Part shown: positions 22,400 through 37,369 of the stretch, piece by piece | Layout: every line of letters starts with the position of its first letter | Numbering within the stretch: the first letter of the stretch is position 1 | NCBI GenBank assembly: GCA_030737875.1 | Contig: CM060912.1 | Location: forward strand, 123,788,493-123,852,492 | Length of the DNA: 64,000 nt | Direction: 5' to 3' | Source of the DNA: Allium sativum | Lineage: Eukaryota > Streptophyta > Magnoliopsida > Asparagales > Amaryllidaceae | The notes under the pieces: model-generated | Databases searched by the model: none | What the model saw: the letters and a program-made list of their open reading frames with translations, nothing else | Told to the model about the DNA's origin: nothing | Translations under genes and position numbers: made by a program

Positions 22400-25300
22400 A
22401 TGGATCGACAGTGTTTAAATGATGATATTTGTCTGGTAGATAGTGGAACTACTCATACGATATTGAAAAACCCAAAGTTTTTCTCTGAATTATCAGAAAA
22501 TATTTCATATAAAGTTTCAACTATAGTTGGTTCAGCCAATATAATTGAAGGGTCCGGAAGAGCCCATATAGTGTTACCAAATGGTACACATATATTCATT
22601 CAAAATGCACTATATTCAAGCAATTCTAAAAGAAATCTGCTTAGCTTCAAAGATATAAGAATGAATGGATATCATATTGAAACTATAAATGAAAACAACA
22701 AAGAATATCTTTGTGTTATTTCTAAAATTGAAAGCCAGAAGCTTATTTTAGAAAAAATTGGTACAATTTCAACTGGATTATACTTTACCAAAATTGGCAT
22801 AGTTGAATCTCATTTTATAAACATGAGCCAGAAGCTCACAGATACAAAGAAATGATTCTTTGGCATGATCGTTTAGGTTATCCTGGATCAACTATGATGC
22901 GTAAAATTGCTAAGAACTCAAATGGGCATGATTTACCGAATCAGTTGAATTTACCAAATGATTACATGTGTACATCATGTGCACAAGGAAAATTGATTAC
23001 TCGACCTTCATACAGTAAGATCACCTCTGAATCTCCAGCATTTTTGCAAAGAATTCAAGGTGATATATGTGGTCTGATTCATCCCGCTTGCGGGCCATTT
23101 AGATATTTTATGGTGTTAATTGATGCATCAACTCGTTGGTCACATGTATGTTTGCTATCTACTAGAAACATGGCATTTGCCAAATTACTTGCTCAAATAA
23201 TTAAATTAAGAGCACATTTCCCCGATCATCAAATCAAATCAATACGGCTAGATAATGCAGGAGAATTCACTTCTCAAGTATTTGATGATTATTGTTTATC
23301 ACTGGGAATTGAAGTTGAACATCCAGTAGCTCATGTTCATACTCAAAATGGTCTGGCAGAATCATTAATTAAGCGTTTGCAACTTATTGCAAGACCTTTA
23401 CTTATGCAAACAAAGTTGCCTGTTACAGCTTAGGGACATGCAATTTTGCATGCATCCAAATTGATTAAAATTAGACAACGGCTTATCATCAGTTCTCACC
23501 ATCATAGCTTTTAACTGGATCCCAACCAAATATTTCACATCTACGAAAATTTGGTTGCGCTGTGCATGTACCCATTAGTCCCCCACTTCGTACTAAAATG
23601 GGTCCTCAAAGAAGGTTGGGAATTTACGTGGGATTTGACTCACCTTCGATAATTCGTTATCTTGAACCTCTTACGAGTGATGTATTTACTGCAAGATTTG
23701 CAGATTGCAAATTTGATGAGTCAAATTTCCCGCCATTAGGGGGAGAAAAGACCGTTCCAGTAGAACGGCGTGAAATTTCATGGAATAATCCCTCTATGTT
23801 TCATTTGGATCCATGTACCAAACAATGTCAATACGAGGTACAAAGAATTTTGCATATTCAAAATATTGCAAATCAAATGCCAGATGCATTTAACGATGCT
23901 GCAAAAATAACTAAATCTCACATTCCATTAGCAAATACACCAGCTAGAATTGAAATACCCGAAGGACCAATAGCAGCAAATGAATCTAAAGCTAGACAAA
24001 AACGTGGAAGACCGATAGGTTCAAAAGACTTGGCGCCTAGAAAAAGAAAGTCTAATGTAAAATCATCAATTAGCAAACCTCCCGGAGAGGTTATAAATGA
24101 TCCAAAGGATAACTCAAAAGAAAATTACAATTCTCCAAAAATCAGTGAAGGAACTATTATCCCAGAAGAAGTAATAGAAGCTTCCGAAAACAAAATGGTA
24201 CCTAATAATAATGAGATCTCAATATTCTATACGAATTATGGAGAAATGTGGGATCGAAGTAAAATAACAATTGATGATGTATTCTCATTCGCAGTAGCTA
24301 CTGAAATAACTGAAAGTCATGACTATAAGGAGAAGAATGATAATGAACCAACTAGCATAAATGAATGTCGAAAAAGACAAGATTGGCCAAAGTGGAAAGA
24401 TGCTATTCAGGTTGAGTTAGATTCACTTCAAAAACATGGTGTATTTGGACCAATAGAGAAAACACCAGAAGGTGTTAAACCAGTCGGTTACAAATGGGTA
24501 TTCGTTAGAAAACGAAATGATAAAAATGAAGTTGTGAGATACAAAGCAAGGCCTGTTGCACAAGGTTTCCTGCAGAGACCAGGTTTTGACTTCAAAGAAA
24601 CTTACTCTCCCGATATGGATGTTATAACATTTCGATATTTAATAAGCCTTGTAGTTTCTGAGAAGCTTGATATAAGATTGACTAATGTTGTGACAGCTTA
24701 TCTATACGGTGAATTAGATACCGATATTTACATGAAAATCCCTGATGGATATAAATTGCCTGAAGCAAAATCGAAGTCAATGTATTCATTAAAATTGAGA
24801 CGATCACTGTACGGTTTGAAACAATCTGGAAGAATGTGGTATAACCGTCTTAGTGAATATTTATTAAAAGGTGGATACAAAAACAATCTCATTTGTCCAT
24901 GTGTCTTTATAAAGAAATCGGTAAAGGGATTTGCTATCTTGGCGGTATATGTTGATGATATAAATTTGATTGGAACTCCAGAAGAGATCAATGAAACAAT
25001 AGATTACCTAAAACAGGAATTTGAAATGAAAGATCTTGGCAAAACCAAATACTGTCTTGGTCTACAGGTTGAGCACAGTAAAAATGGCATACTGATTCAT
25101 TAATCAAATTACATTGAGAAAATCCTGAAGCGTTTTCAAATGGATACAGCATATCCACTTAGTACGCCTATGGTTTTCAGATCACTAGACATTAAAAGGG
25201 ACCCTTACCGACCAAAAGAAGATGATGAAAACATACTTGGTCCAGAAGTACCATATCTTAGTGCAATTGGTGCATTGTTATATTTAGCTCAATGTACAAG

Positions 25301-25894
25301 ACCAGATATTGCATATTCAGTCAATCTTCTAGCAAGATATAGTTCTGCACCAACTAAAAGACATTGGAATGGCATAAAACATATTATGAGATATCTACGA
25401 GGAACCACTGATTTAGGCTTATATTATTCTAACATAGGCAATAATCCGATTCTAGTTGGTTATGCTGATGCAGGTTATCTCTCTGATCCACATAAAGCAA
25501 GATCACAAACAGGATATGTTTTACTAATAGCAATGCAGCTATTTCATGGCGATCTACAAAGCAAACATTGGTAGCAACATCATCCAATCATTCTGAAATA
25601 CTAGCACTACATGAAGCAAGTCGAGAATGTATTTGGTTGAGATCATTAATCGAACATATTCGAAACACATGTCAACTTCCCTCAACAACAGAAAGATCAA
25701 CCATCATTTATGAAGATAATGTCGCATGCGTAGCTCAGATTCAAGCAGGATATATCAAGGGTGATAGGACGAAGCACATTTCTCCCAAATTCTTCTTCAC
25801 ACATGAACTTCAAAAAGACAATAAGATAGAAGTGAAGCAAATTCAGTCTCAAGAAAATCCAGCAGATTTACTCACCAAAGCACTTCCAAAGTGA
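22400..25894 (+). pseudogene. pol: Copia Pol polyprotein (PR-INT-RT-RNaseH), broken
   Basis: Pol would process Gag, copy the RNA and insert the DNA. Visible parts in order are a protease with DSGTTHTIL (22400-22855), GAG-pre-integrase and integrase with LWHDRLGYPG and RLDNAGEF (22852-23433), reverse transcriptase with YKWVFVRKR and the catalytic YVDD (23562-25103), then RNase H around VATSSNHSE and YEDN, ending ADLLTKALPK at 25894. Lesions are a frameshift near 22850, a TAG at 23431-23433 where Trp is expected, further shifts or stops in 23434-23561, a TAA at 25101-25103 where Gln is expected, and a frameshift near 25530. In RT the usual DVVTAYLYG reads NVVTAYLYG. The element cannot make its own enzymes. 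Confidence 0.93.
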
Positions 25895-25989
25895 ACATTT
25901 CAGAAGATGGTTTATAAAATTGGTATGCGTCGTTTGCACCACCAAACTATTTGAATAATGCGTTACGAATCAGGGGGAGCATATATTAT

Positions 25990-26200
25990 GCTGTAATGTA
26001 CTCTTTTCCTTAACTAATATTTTTCCCACTGGGTTTTTGTTAGTAAGGTTTTTAACGAGGCATTATTTTGATCCAGAAGTATCAACCCTCATTGGAACAT
26101 ATTGTCAATATGTTACCTAGAGATGAAATAAATTGTACTCTTTTCCTTGTTTATGATTTTTCCCACAGGGTTTTTCATAAAAAGGTTTTTAATGAGGCAA
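25990..26200 (+). repeat. Copia 3' untranslated duplication
   Basis: A block of about 65 bases beginning TGTACTCTTTTCCTT and containing TTTTTCCCAC, GGGTTTTT and AAGGTTTTTAA occurs at about 25996 and again at about 26135. It is a tandem-like duplication between pol and the polypurine tract. Confidence 0.75.
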
Positions 26201-26230
26201 TTAATCTTATCATCTTTGCATACGCATATT

Positions 26231-26240
26231 CAAGGGGGAG
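26231..26240 (+). promoter_or_regulatory. Copia polypurine tract
   Basis: CAAGGGGGAG directly precedes the 3' LTR and would prime plus-strand DNA synthesis. Confidence 0.85.
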
Positions 26241-26412
26241 TGTTGAAATACATATATGTTAAGGGTGAATACGCTTAATGCAAGGGACATTATTGTAATT
26301 GTCGGCACATCTGAAGCCTATAAATAGAGAGCTTGTGTATGTTGTAATTACATTCGAATGAATAAAAATGTCTGCTCTCTCATTTCTTATGTTCTTCTTT
26401 TATTTTATAGCA
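26241..26412 (+). repeat. Copia 3' LTR
   Basis: It starts TGTTGAAATAC and ends ATAGCA. Compared with the 5' LTR it lacks one CT unit in the CTCTCT run and has G for A near the end. TSD GTTGG follows. Confidence 0.95.
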
Positions 26413-26417
26413 GTTGG

Positions 26418-28119
26418 CATATAAACATATATATTTCGTTAACAATGTATTATATTAGTTAGACCATACTAATATATATTAGGCAGTTTAATATCAATCA
26501 TGATTAGGAAATACGTTTATTTACTGTTCAACTTCTTCTTATTACCTTCTGTTCTTAAGCCGCCGTGTCTCCTTCCATCGTTCTCTGTACTGACATGAGC
26601 GCTGCACCCTTCCACTTCCTTGTTTGATCCTTCCCACCGCATTATATCTCTTCACCAATCTTGCATTCTTCACGTCCCCGAGTAACCATTTCGAATATAC
26701 ACAGCAAACTAAGGCCACGTCTCCCCTTAGTCTTTGAACCCAAAATTTCCTGGATCCAAAACTGTTCACACGTGTGCACTTGCATTTTCTCCATGCGTTT
26801 CACCTGTACCGTCCCTCAACCTTGGCTTTAAACCACCCCTTGCCTTAACGTCAATGCTCCAGTTCACTATTGTTTTTGTGTTCACGCATTTCTTTTGCTT
26901 TGCTTTACTGTCCATCTTCATTCACTGCTACCGAAGCTTCCCGCGTTCAACTATTCACCAGCCACCTTGATGCACTGTTGATTTCCATGCACCATGCTGT
27001 ACACGGTTCACCGCCATTTTTCTTCGTTTGTCACTCAAAACTATCCAAACTCCACCATTTCTTGTACCCGTCAGCTTTTGTGAAGGAGGCTTCGATCTTT
27101 AAATTTGTTTTTATGCTCGTTTTTACGAAATCCTGGTACGAAGTGCGAGAGGAAAGACATGGATATGATTTAGTTATAGGAGAAAAGTGAAATTGTGTTT
27201 TTTCGTTAGGATGCAGCACATCAACTCACGCATATATATAGGGGAATAGAACAGGGATAGGAACAACGTCCCATCGGGTACTGGCGCAAGTAGCCATGCA
27301 GAAGAGAGGTTTGCAGATGGGGGGTATAGGCCGATGTTGATTGAGCTGGGATTGATTTAGAACAGTGTGTAAGGAGCAGAGCAGCTGTGAATTTCTAGGT
27401 TTGCAGGAGTATATTGTGGAGGCGTTAACAATTTTTTTGCTTTGGCTTAAGTATGTTAATATAGGGTAGCTGCATGTTGATTTAGGGGTAGAAGAAGACT
27501 GCTTAGCTGGTGCATGCATTGACTTTTCGGTATGGTAGCTGAAGAAATAGGATACCTTTACAGTATGTTTTCTTTTCAATTTCCCTTCATATGTTGTGTA
27601 GCTACAGCTCATATGTGTAAGCATCAGGGGATGCAGTGCATTTAGGGGAGGTGAAAACTTAATTAACTTAGGAGTTAATGCATATTATGGTGAGAAAAAC
27701 TCTGGAATGGCCTTAAGTGAAGTAACACGTGAAACTAACCTTAATCGACTTCTGTCTACTGATAACAATGCTAATCTTAACGTAGAAAAATATTCCGGAC
27801 CCAATAGGATAGGTTTCGTCTAATTCCGACATTGTTTGGAAAAAAATTCCTTTATAAAACCAGAAATAAACACGCATTTAATTTTTCCACGATCACCAGA
27901 TAAATCAAATCAACTTGAAAACTTGCAATCCTATAATAATTCTTCAATACGAACCCAACGACACTAGTTTCGTCGCATTCTGAGACTATTTCCCCGGTAG
28001 GCTATTTTTCCGTGCAACGCAATGCAATTTCTGACGCCAAATTTGTCGGTCTCTAAAAATAACAAACTATATACCTACCCTGACTCTAATCGACAATACG
28101 AACTCAACGGGACTGGTTT
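26418..28119 (-). mobile_element. Gypsy LTR B, segment 2 of 3 (minus strand)
   Basis: Matched TSDs of the copia element on the left and of LTR C on the right show that this segment was once contiguous with 17385-20059 and 50751-51347. The part at 27770-28119 shares TTTCGTCG-type blocks with other LTRs of this group. Open frames at 26542-27624 on both strands match nothing I know and I treat them as chance. The middle part is assigned by continuity and not by visible similarity. Confidence 0.6.
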
Positions 28120-29115
28120 TGTGACGATCCCAAAATCCGAGGGGCGGTATTAAGGATAATCATTGGAATATAACACATCAATCATCATAGCAGAGTACAG
28201 ATAATAGCAAAAACAATAAATAGAATAATTTTACATGGATATGACAGCGGAATCACAACATGTAACAACATCAGAATAGCACAGCGTAGGATATAACTTA
28301 GTAAATAAAAAGGGAAGTGATCAGTCATCATCGCCAGAGGCGGAATACATACATGCAATGAGACATAATAAGGGTATCAGTCTACATCGCCGAAGGCGGA
28401 ATACATACATGCAGTGAGACGTAATAAGGGTATCAGTCTACATCGCCGAAGGCGGTACATATACATACGATAATAAGTACTGAAAGTAAATCAGTCGGCA
28501 TCGCCAGTGGCGGAATCATAATATAAGTACAATAATGGCGGAAAATGTCAAAGTCATCTCTGTGAAGTCAGCCTCGCCATGAGCCAAAATGCACTCTATG
28601 CAACAGTGCAAAGCAAAAAACAACCTGTCACCTGTGAACTAGGCTGCCCGTGTGGAAATAAGGGCACCCGCGTTTGCAAAGTGAAACAAACAACGAGTCA
28701 GTCATGGGGACTGGTATGAGGAATCTATTTAACAGTTTAAACAACAGTAATAAGCAAATCATAGGACCACGCCACTTTCGCGGAACGGGTTTACTCCAGT
28801 GATTGCTAGTGCATTTAAAAAAAAGTAAATTCTTTAAAACAACGCAATGCTTTTAAAAAGAATGAAGCCATTATAAGACTCCAGTCCCATCATACAATGC
28901 AACGCATGCCGGAGGATAGAGTTTTACCTTATAATGGCCAAATATGCTTGATACGTATAAAGCAAAATCCATTGATATTATTACTAGTGCATATATGTTT
29001 CAAAAATGAGTAGCATCATAAATATCAATCATAGGCGACATGAGCGTCCCATGCCACTATGTCGCTATATATAAGTTACAATCGAATCCGTTATCTCGCA
29101 AAATGAAAAATATTC
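28120..29115 (-). mobile_element. Giant gypsy LTR C, distal part (left of the plastid insert)
   Basis: On the plus strand it begins TGTGACGATCCC after TSD GGTTT (28115-28119); the other end is at 50745 with GGTTT repeated at 50746-50750. Read on the minus strand this is the LTR 3' end. The exact junction with plastid DNA is uncertain by a few tens of bases. Confidence 0.8.
28318..28515. repeat. 56 bp tandem repeat in LTR C, about 3.5 copies
   Basis: Units carrying CATCGCCGAAGGCGGAATAC recur at 28332, 28388, 28444 and 28502 (spacing 56, 56, 58). Each holds a small CGCC...GGCG inverted repeat. Confidence 0.85.
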
Positions 29116-29176
29116 CTTGACTTGAATAAAAAAATCTGGAGTCATGTTATATAAGTGAACATTCGTTTCTTATCGT

Positions 29177-29653
29177 TCAACGAGCATCTTGTATTTCATA
29201 AAAATTGGGGGTAATATAGTCCTTACGTAAGGGCCAGCCTATCCAACTTTCAGGCATCAAGATACGTTTAAGACGTGGATGATTATCATAAGTGATTCCC
29301 AACATATCATAAGATTCTCGTTCTTGAAAATCGGCACTTCTCCAAATCCAGAAAACAGACGGGATTCTAGGATTACTTCTTTGGGCAAATACTTTTATGC
29401 ATACCTCTTCCGGCTTATCTATACCATACCGTATTTTCGTAAGATGATACACACTAGCTAAAAATCCGCCAGGTGCTACATCATAAGCACATTGGGAGCG
29501 TAAATAATTGTAACCATATACATATGAAATGACAACAATGGAGTCCCAATCCTCAGTTTTTATTTGTAGAGTCTCTATTCCTCGGCAATCGAAACCCAAA
29601 GATCTATGAATTAGTTCATGCTTGACTAGCCAATCAGATAAACGAACCCCCAT
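29177..29653 (-). CDS. ndhJ: NAD(P)H-plastoquinone oxidoreductase subunit J, nuclear copy
   Basis: In chloroplasts NdhJ is a stromal-arm subunit of the thylakoid NDH complex, which works in cyclic electron flow. The frame is intact: 158 residues starting [16 protein letters not shown] and ending NFYEIQDAR, the usual length. The upstream in-frame ATG at 29752 adds 33 residues of plastid spacer and is not the start. It lies 110 bp after ndhK, as in plastomes. As part of the NUPT it has no transit peptide and is probably not expressed; an open frame here reflects chance or recent age. Confidence 0.9.
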   Translation of the reverse strand: MGVRLSDWLVKHELIHRSLGFDCRGIETLQIKTEDWDSIVVISYVYGYNYLRSQCAYDVAPGGFLASVYHLTKIRYGIDKPEEVCIKVFAQRSNPRIPSVFWIWRSADFQERESYDMLGITYDNHPRLKRILMPESWIGWPLRKDYITPNFYEIQDAR

Positions 29654-29763
29654 CTTCTCGATTTCTCCCACATTTTTATTTGTATGAGTATTTAAATTTT
29701 CCAATGAAATTTTGAAAGATTGACTTGACCCACTCTTTCTTATTCTGCACAAAGGAACCTTTC

Positions 29764-30441
29764 CTAATTCACTAATTCATGTGGAGATACTGAATTTTTG
29801 GATTTGAAAAATACTTCAGAGATACTTTCTGAAGTAGATGGTGATTGATAGAGTAATCCTTGCTCGTAATTTCCAGTATGAGTACTACGTCGAACATAAA
29901 ACTTGTGATTAGTAGTAAAAAACCGATTTTGCTGTTGGGACAAAGTTCTATCTTCAAAGATTTCTCGGGATATCTTCTTACGATGTTTCATTATAGCATC
30001 GATAACTGCTTCTGGTTTAGGCGGGCAGCCCGGCAAATAGACATCCACGGGAATTAACTTATCGGCTCCCAGAACAGTACTATAAGAATCAATACTGAAC
30101 ATTCCTCCTGTAATAGTACAAGCTCCCATAGCAATGACATATTTTGGTTCAGGCATTTGTTCATATAATCGTACTAAAGACGGAGCCATTTTCATTGTTA
30201 CGGTACCGGCTGTTAAAATTAGGTCTGCTTGCCTAGGGCTCGATCTTGGTACTAATCCATAACGATCAAAGTCGAATCGCGAGCCTATTAATGAAGCAAA
30301 TTCAATGAAACAACAACTGGTACCATAGAGAAGAGGCCATAAACTGGAGAGTCTTGCCCAATTCGAAAGATCGTTTAATGTAGTTGAAATAACGGAATTC
30401 GGGGTTGTTTGGGCAAGTAACGGAAAATCAATCAAATTCAT
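29764..30441 (-). CDS. ndhK: NAD(P)H-plastoquinone oxidoreductase subunit K, nuclear copy
   Basis: NdhK is the iron-sulfur subunit next to the quinone site of the NDH complex. The 225-residue frame has the usual length. It keeps the paired Cys of [15 protein letters not shown] and the later Cys in [12 protein letters not shown] and [10 protein letters not shown], which bind the 4Fe-4S centre. Some substitutions differ from common plastid forms, for example [14 protein letters not shown]. It is followed by ndhJ and preceded by ndhC, as in the plastid operon. It is intact as a frame but, in a NUPT, presumably silent. Confidence 0.9.
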   Translation of the reverse strand: MNLIDFPLLAQTTPNSVISTTLNDLSNWARLSSLWPLLYGTSCCFIEFASLIGSRFDFDRYGLVPRSSPRQADLILTAGTVTMKMAPSLVRLYEQMPEPKYVIAMGACTITGGMFSIDSYSTVLGADKLIPVDVYLPGCPPKPEAVIDAIMKHRKKISREIFEDRTLSQQQNRFFTTNHKFYVRRSTHTGNYEQGLLYQSPSTSESISEVFFKSKNSVSPHELVN

Positions 30442-30502
30442 AACTGTCTCAATATAACCTTTTCCTTCCTTTTTCTTTTTTTTTTGTTGTTTGAATATTC
30501 AG

Positions 30503-30865
30503 TTAAGACCATTCTAATGCTCCTTTTCGCCATGCATAAATTGAACCAACAATTGGGATAAGCACGAAAATGAAAGCTTCTATAAATACGGATACACCCA
30601 ATACATCAAAACTCATCGCCCATGGATAAAGAAAGACCGTTTCAACGTCAAAAACAACAAAAACGAGAGCAAACATGTAATAGCGGATTCAGAATTGTAA
30701 CCAAGCATCTCCCATGGGTTCTATACCTGATTCATAACTAGAGAACTTCTCTGGTCCTTCACTAATTAGGGCTAAAACTCCGGAAATTACAAATGCCAAA
30801 ATAGGAATAGCACCCGATATTATTAGAAATGCCCAGAAAATATCATATTCGTGAAGCAAAAACAT
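30503..30865 (-). pseudogene. ndhC: NAD(P)H-plastoquinone oxidoreductase subunit 3, nonsense copy
   Basis: NdhC is a small membrane subunit of NDH. The reading frame from ATG at 30863-30865 to TAA at 30503-30505 has the normal 120-residue length and keeps the ending GALEWS. Codon 59 (30689-30691) is TGA in the context QF-stop-IRYYM, where plastomes have CGA for Arg. The change is a C-to-T transition at a CpG. The gene lies 61 bp upstream of ndhK. It is non-functional. Confidence 0.92.
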
Positions 30866-31329
30866 AAATAAACTCCTACTAATGTGGAATAGGTTGAATT
30901 ATTTGATTTGAATTTATATTGTAAATTCATCCAGAACTTCTTAAAGGAAAAGGGAATTTTTTTGATCAAATAAAACTACATAGTTTAGAGTTTGTTTGCC
31001 ATGGTGCATGCCTTATTTAAAGATTCATACCATTTTTTTTATTCCATTTAGATATGGTATCGATATAGGATGTTCCCACCCAAAGAAAACTTTCTTACTT
31101 TATCTCGGTTTCTCTTTTTAAAAAGTAATTCAATTAAATACAAAAAAATAGTATAATTAGAATACTAATAAATAAGACTAATTATAGCATAAGAAATCGT
31201 ATTAGTATAACTATATTTTTCTAGTTCATTTTATATTATAAAAATACAAATATAAAATGCATTAATTTAATTCTTAATCCATTTCCACTTCTTTTTTTCA
31301 ATCAAAACGAAAAAAAAGTGGAATGTGTT

Positions 31330-32000
31330 AGGGCTATACGGACTCGAACCGTAGACTTTCTCGGTAAAACAGATCAAACTAATTATTATCGAAATGATGC
31401 GAACTGTTTCAAAGACCCAACATGCATTTTCTTGCATTGGGCTCTTTCATCAACTGATTGATATAAAGATCGGTTAGTCCACCATATTTTTTCTTTTTTA
31501 CAGGAAGATAATAAGATGGTTCCATGTGTTCTGTGATTCATGATTTGTATTCTGATCTTGGAATAATACCATAGTGTTTTAAAGAGGGGTTACCTTGACT
31601 TAGGTCTGCCTATGGCCTAGATTAACCTAAGTTAAATGGAATCTCTATCGCTCCGCTACAAGAGTCAAATATGAGACTTCATACACCTTAAAGTTCATAG
31701 GAAAAAAAGAGGTTCTTTTGAGTCCCTTATACTCATTATGCCTAGCATTAAATGGGCTGGTATTTACCTTATCAATTAGCAAATCAATGGCAGGTTCTAT
31801 TTCATTTGGCACCTGAATTCACATTCGAATCGGACCAAATCAAATATTTGTCAGGCTATTGTTCTCTTGTTCCTTCGAATCTATGGAGTAAGACATCGAT
31901 TTCTCAATAAGATCAATTATGTTCATTGCATAATGGGCCCCTTTGAAAAGCATTGGCGCATGTGTAAACGAGGTGCTCTACCTAACTGAGCTATAGCCCT
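31330..32000 (-). tRNA. trnV-UAC: tRNA-Val(UAC) with group II intron, nuclear copy
   Basis: Both exons are recognisable: the 5' half (reverse complement of about 31962-32000, starting AGGGCTATAGCTCAG) and the 3' half (about 31330-31364, with the T-arm GGTTCGAGTCC and ending AGCCCT). The roughly 600 bp between them corresponds to the plastid group II intron. The nucleus does not splice this intron, so the copy should not yield tRNA. Confidence 0.9.
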
Positions 32001-32159
32001 TGTCATAGACATCTTAACATATAGAGAATTTCTTGTCAAGATCAGATCCCATATGAGAGTTCTTTAATCCGCTTACTGTTAATGGATTGGTATTGCGTAG
32101 AAAAAATATTCTACCTATAATCCCGGAGGCGATGGGTCCTTTTTTTGTGATGATGAATA

Positions 32160-32232
32160 ACTTACTTAACTCAGTGGTTAGAGTATTGCTTTCATACGGC
32201 GGAAGTCATTGGTTCAAATCCAATAGTAGGTA
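32160..32232 (+). tRNA. trnM-CAU: tRNA-Met(CAU), elongator type, nuclear copy
   Basis: 73 bases with anticodon CAU in TTGCTTTCATACGGCGG and T-arm GGTTCAAATCC. The acceptor stem starts ACTTACT where plastids usually have ACCTACT, turning one C-G pair into U-G against AGTAGGT. It is otherwise foldable. Confidence 0.9.
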
Positions 32233-32403
32233 GAATTTATTAGATACCATCAACTCTGGTATCTAATAAGTTTTTCTAGCCATCTTCTTTTTTCTTGTTG
32301 TATTATCTAGAATTGATTGTATTCAATTGGCAGAATCAAAATATGGTATATAATATAGAACCTCTAAAGAACTTCTTTTTCTTATTTTTATGTGTTTTTT
32401 TTA

Positions 32404-34322
<1,919 letters not shown>

Positions 34323-34910
34323 TCAAAATTCTTTTGATTGAGAGACTATGGTATATAGTACCAAAATAAAAATAAATTTCTGGTACTGGCAGCAGCTTGA
34401 TTAATTAATTCAATACGAACTAAATGGGAATTAGTACTCGATTTAGTTGGTACTACCCAACCGAATAAAATTCAATCGTTTACTCATTAAATTTAATGAG
34501 TAAATTTTCAAGTGCAATCTATTCCTTTTTCAAAAGATCAAGTAGATGAATAAGAATTATGAGTAAGTGAAGTGTGTTTCATTTCTCTATCATTATATTA
34601 TACAAAATACCATCTATACTTGATTAGATTAAATCTATGAAATTCAAACTCGTGATTCATTATTACGATCTCATTGATTGTTGTTCCTTATTTTCTTTTC
34701 TATATATCTAACTATATATAGATATATAGTTTAGTAAGTGTCTATTTTTTTTATTCCCCTTCTCTTTCATGGATGAATTATCCCTATTTTCACATCTAGG
34801 ATTTACATATACAACACATATCACTGTCAAGGGGGAGTTTTCTTAGTATTTTTTTATTCAAAATGGAAAGTGCCCAAATTCAATTATAAACTTGAAAAAC
34901 AAAGATTGGG

Positions 34911-34940
34911 TTGCGCCATATATATCAAAGAGTATACAAT
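34911..34940 (+). promoter_or_regulatory. Plastid rbcL promoter (bacterial-type)
   Basis: TTGCGC at 34911-34916 and TACAAT at 34935-34940 with an 18 base spacer match the conserved PEP promoter of rbcL. It would not be used by nuclear RNA polymerase II. Confidence 0.85.
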
Positions 34941-35092
34941 AATGATGCATTTGGTGAATCAAATGCATGGTCTAATAAGAAACTTAATTCATTGATAATA
35001 TTAGTTGAAATTTTTTTTGAAAGATTTTTGTCAAAGTTTTCATTCACGCCTAATCTATATCGAGTAGACCTTGTTGTTGTAAGAATTCTTAA

Positions 35093-36559
<1,467 letters not shown>

Positions 36560-36620
36560 GAACTAAGCGCACATAATTCAACAATTGTTGTTTGTTCTCC
36601 TAATTGATTGCAATTAAACT

Positions 36621-36656
36621 CGGCTCAATCCTTTTTTTAGGAAAAGGATTGGGCCG
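36621..36656 (+). terminator. rbcL 3' stem-loop
   Basis: CGGCTCAATCC with T run, a short loop, and AAAAGGATTGGGCCG form a near-perfect hairpin 60 bases after the rbcL stop, the position of the plastid mRNA 3'-end stabiliser. Confidence 0.8.
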
Positions 36657-37369
36657 AATAAAAAAATAAGTATCCTATACTATCTATTTATATAGATCTT
36701 TCATATGTACAGATCTTACCTATATAAACAAAATCTAAATACAAGATTAACTATGAAATTGAAGAATAAAAAATGCAAGAGTTCTTTTCTTTATTGTTGG
36801 ATCCTTAATTATGGACCTTGAGGTTGGTGTAGATCGTTTTTTATCCCGTAGTTTCAGGCCGTAGATCAAGCCAAGGGGGGCTCCTCCTACTCACACCCTT
36901 TATATTGTCTGTTTCATTTCATGTTGCAATAGAAATTTCTTATTTGATTATACGATACTAGATTCTACGAGAATAAATTCTTCATTTATTTATTATTTCA
37001 TTTATTTATTATTTTATAGTATTTATTATTTCTATTTTATAGTATTTATTATTTCATAGTATAGGAAGAAACAGCTATTTATCTTTTCGATGATAATTTT
37101 TTTTGTACATGACATGAGATAAACTTTTCTCTTTATATTTTAAATTGACCAAAAGATTCTATCATAATATATATTTATATAAGTGATACCTAGGATTTCC
37201 CCAAAAGAGAATTATTTATTTCAATACTCACTCGTTGTTAGTTAACAATTCTAATGATTAGATTATATGCTTAATTCTAATAGGAAATAAAATAGTAAAA
37301 TGATTATTCCTCAAATGACTATTCATCTATTCTATTTTCATTAAATAAAAGGAGGAGCAGGAAAACTCT

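Larger units (their letters stand above)
20060..26412 (+). mobile_element. Complete Ty1/copia LTR retrotransposon with degenerate pol
   Basis: It is flanked by the 5 bp duplication GTTGG (20055-20059 and 26413-26417), with LTRs of 174 and 172 bp at 20060-20233 and 26241-26412. The order inside is gag, protease, integrase, reverse transcriptase, RNase H, which defines Ty1/copia. The LTRs differ only by one CT unit and one A/G change, which indicates a young insertion, yet pol carries several stops and frameshifts. It sits in LTR B. Confidence 0.95.

Noticed and set aside
26542..27624. Open frames on both strands as a gene
   Set aside because: No family, no consistent splice pattern, and the region is LTR B by TSD-based continuity.
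27226..27624. 132-residue minus frame as a secreted or regulatory protein
   Set aside because: Low complexity, no known motif, within an LTR remnant.
29654..29752. N-terminal extension of ndhJ
   Set aside because: It is the plastid ndhK-ndhJ spacer; standard NdhJ starts at 29653.
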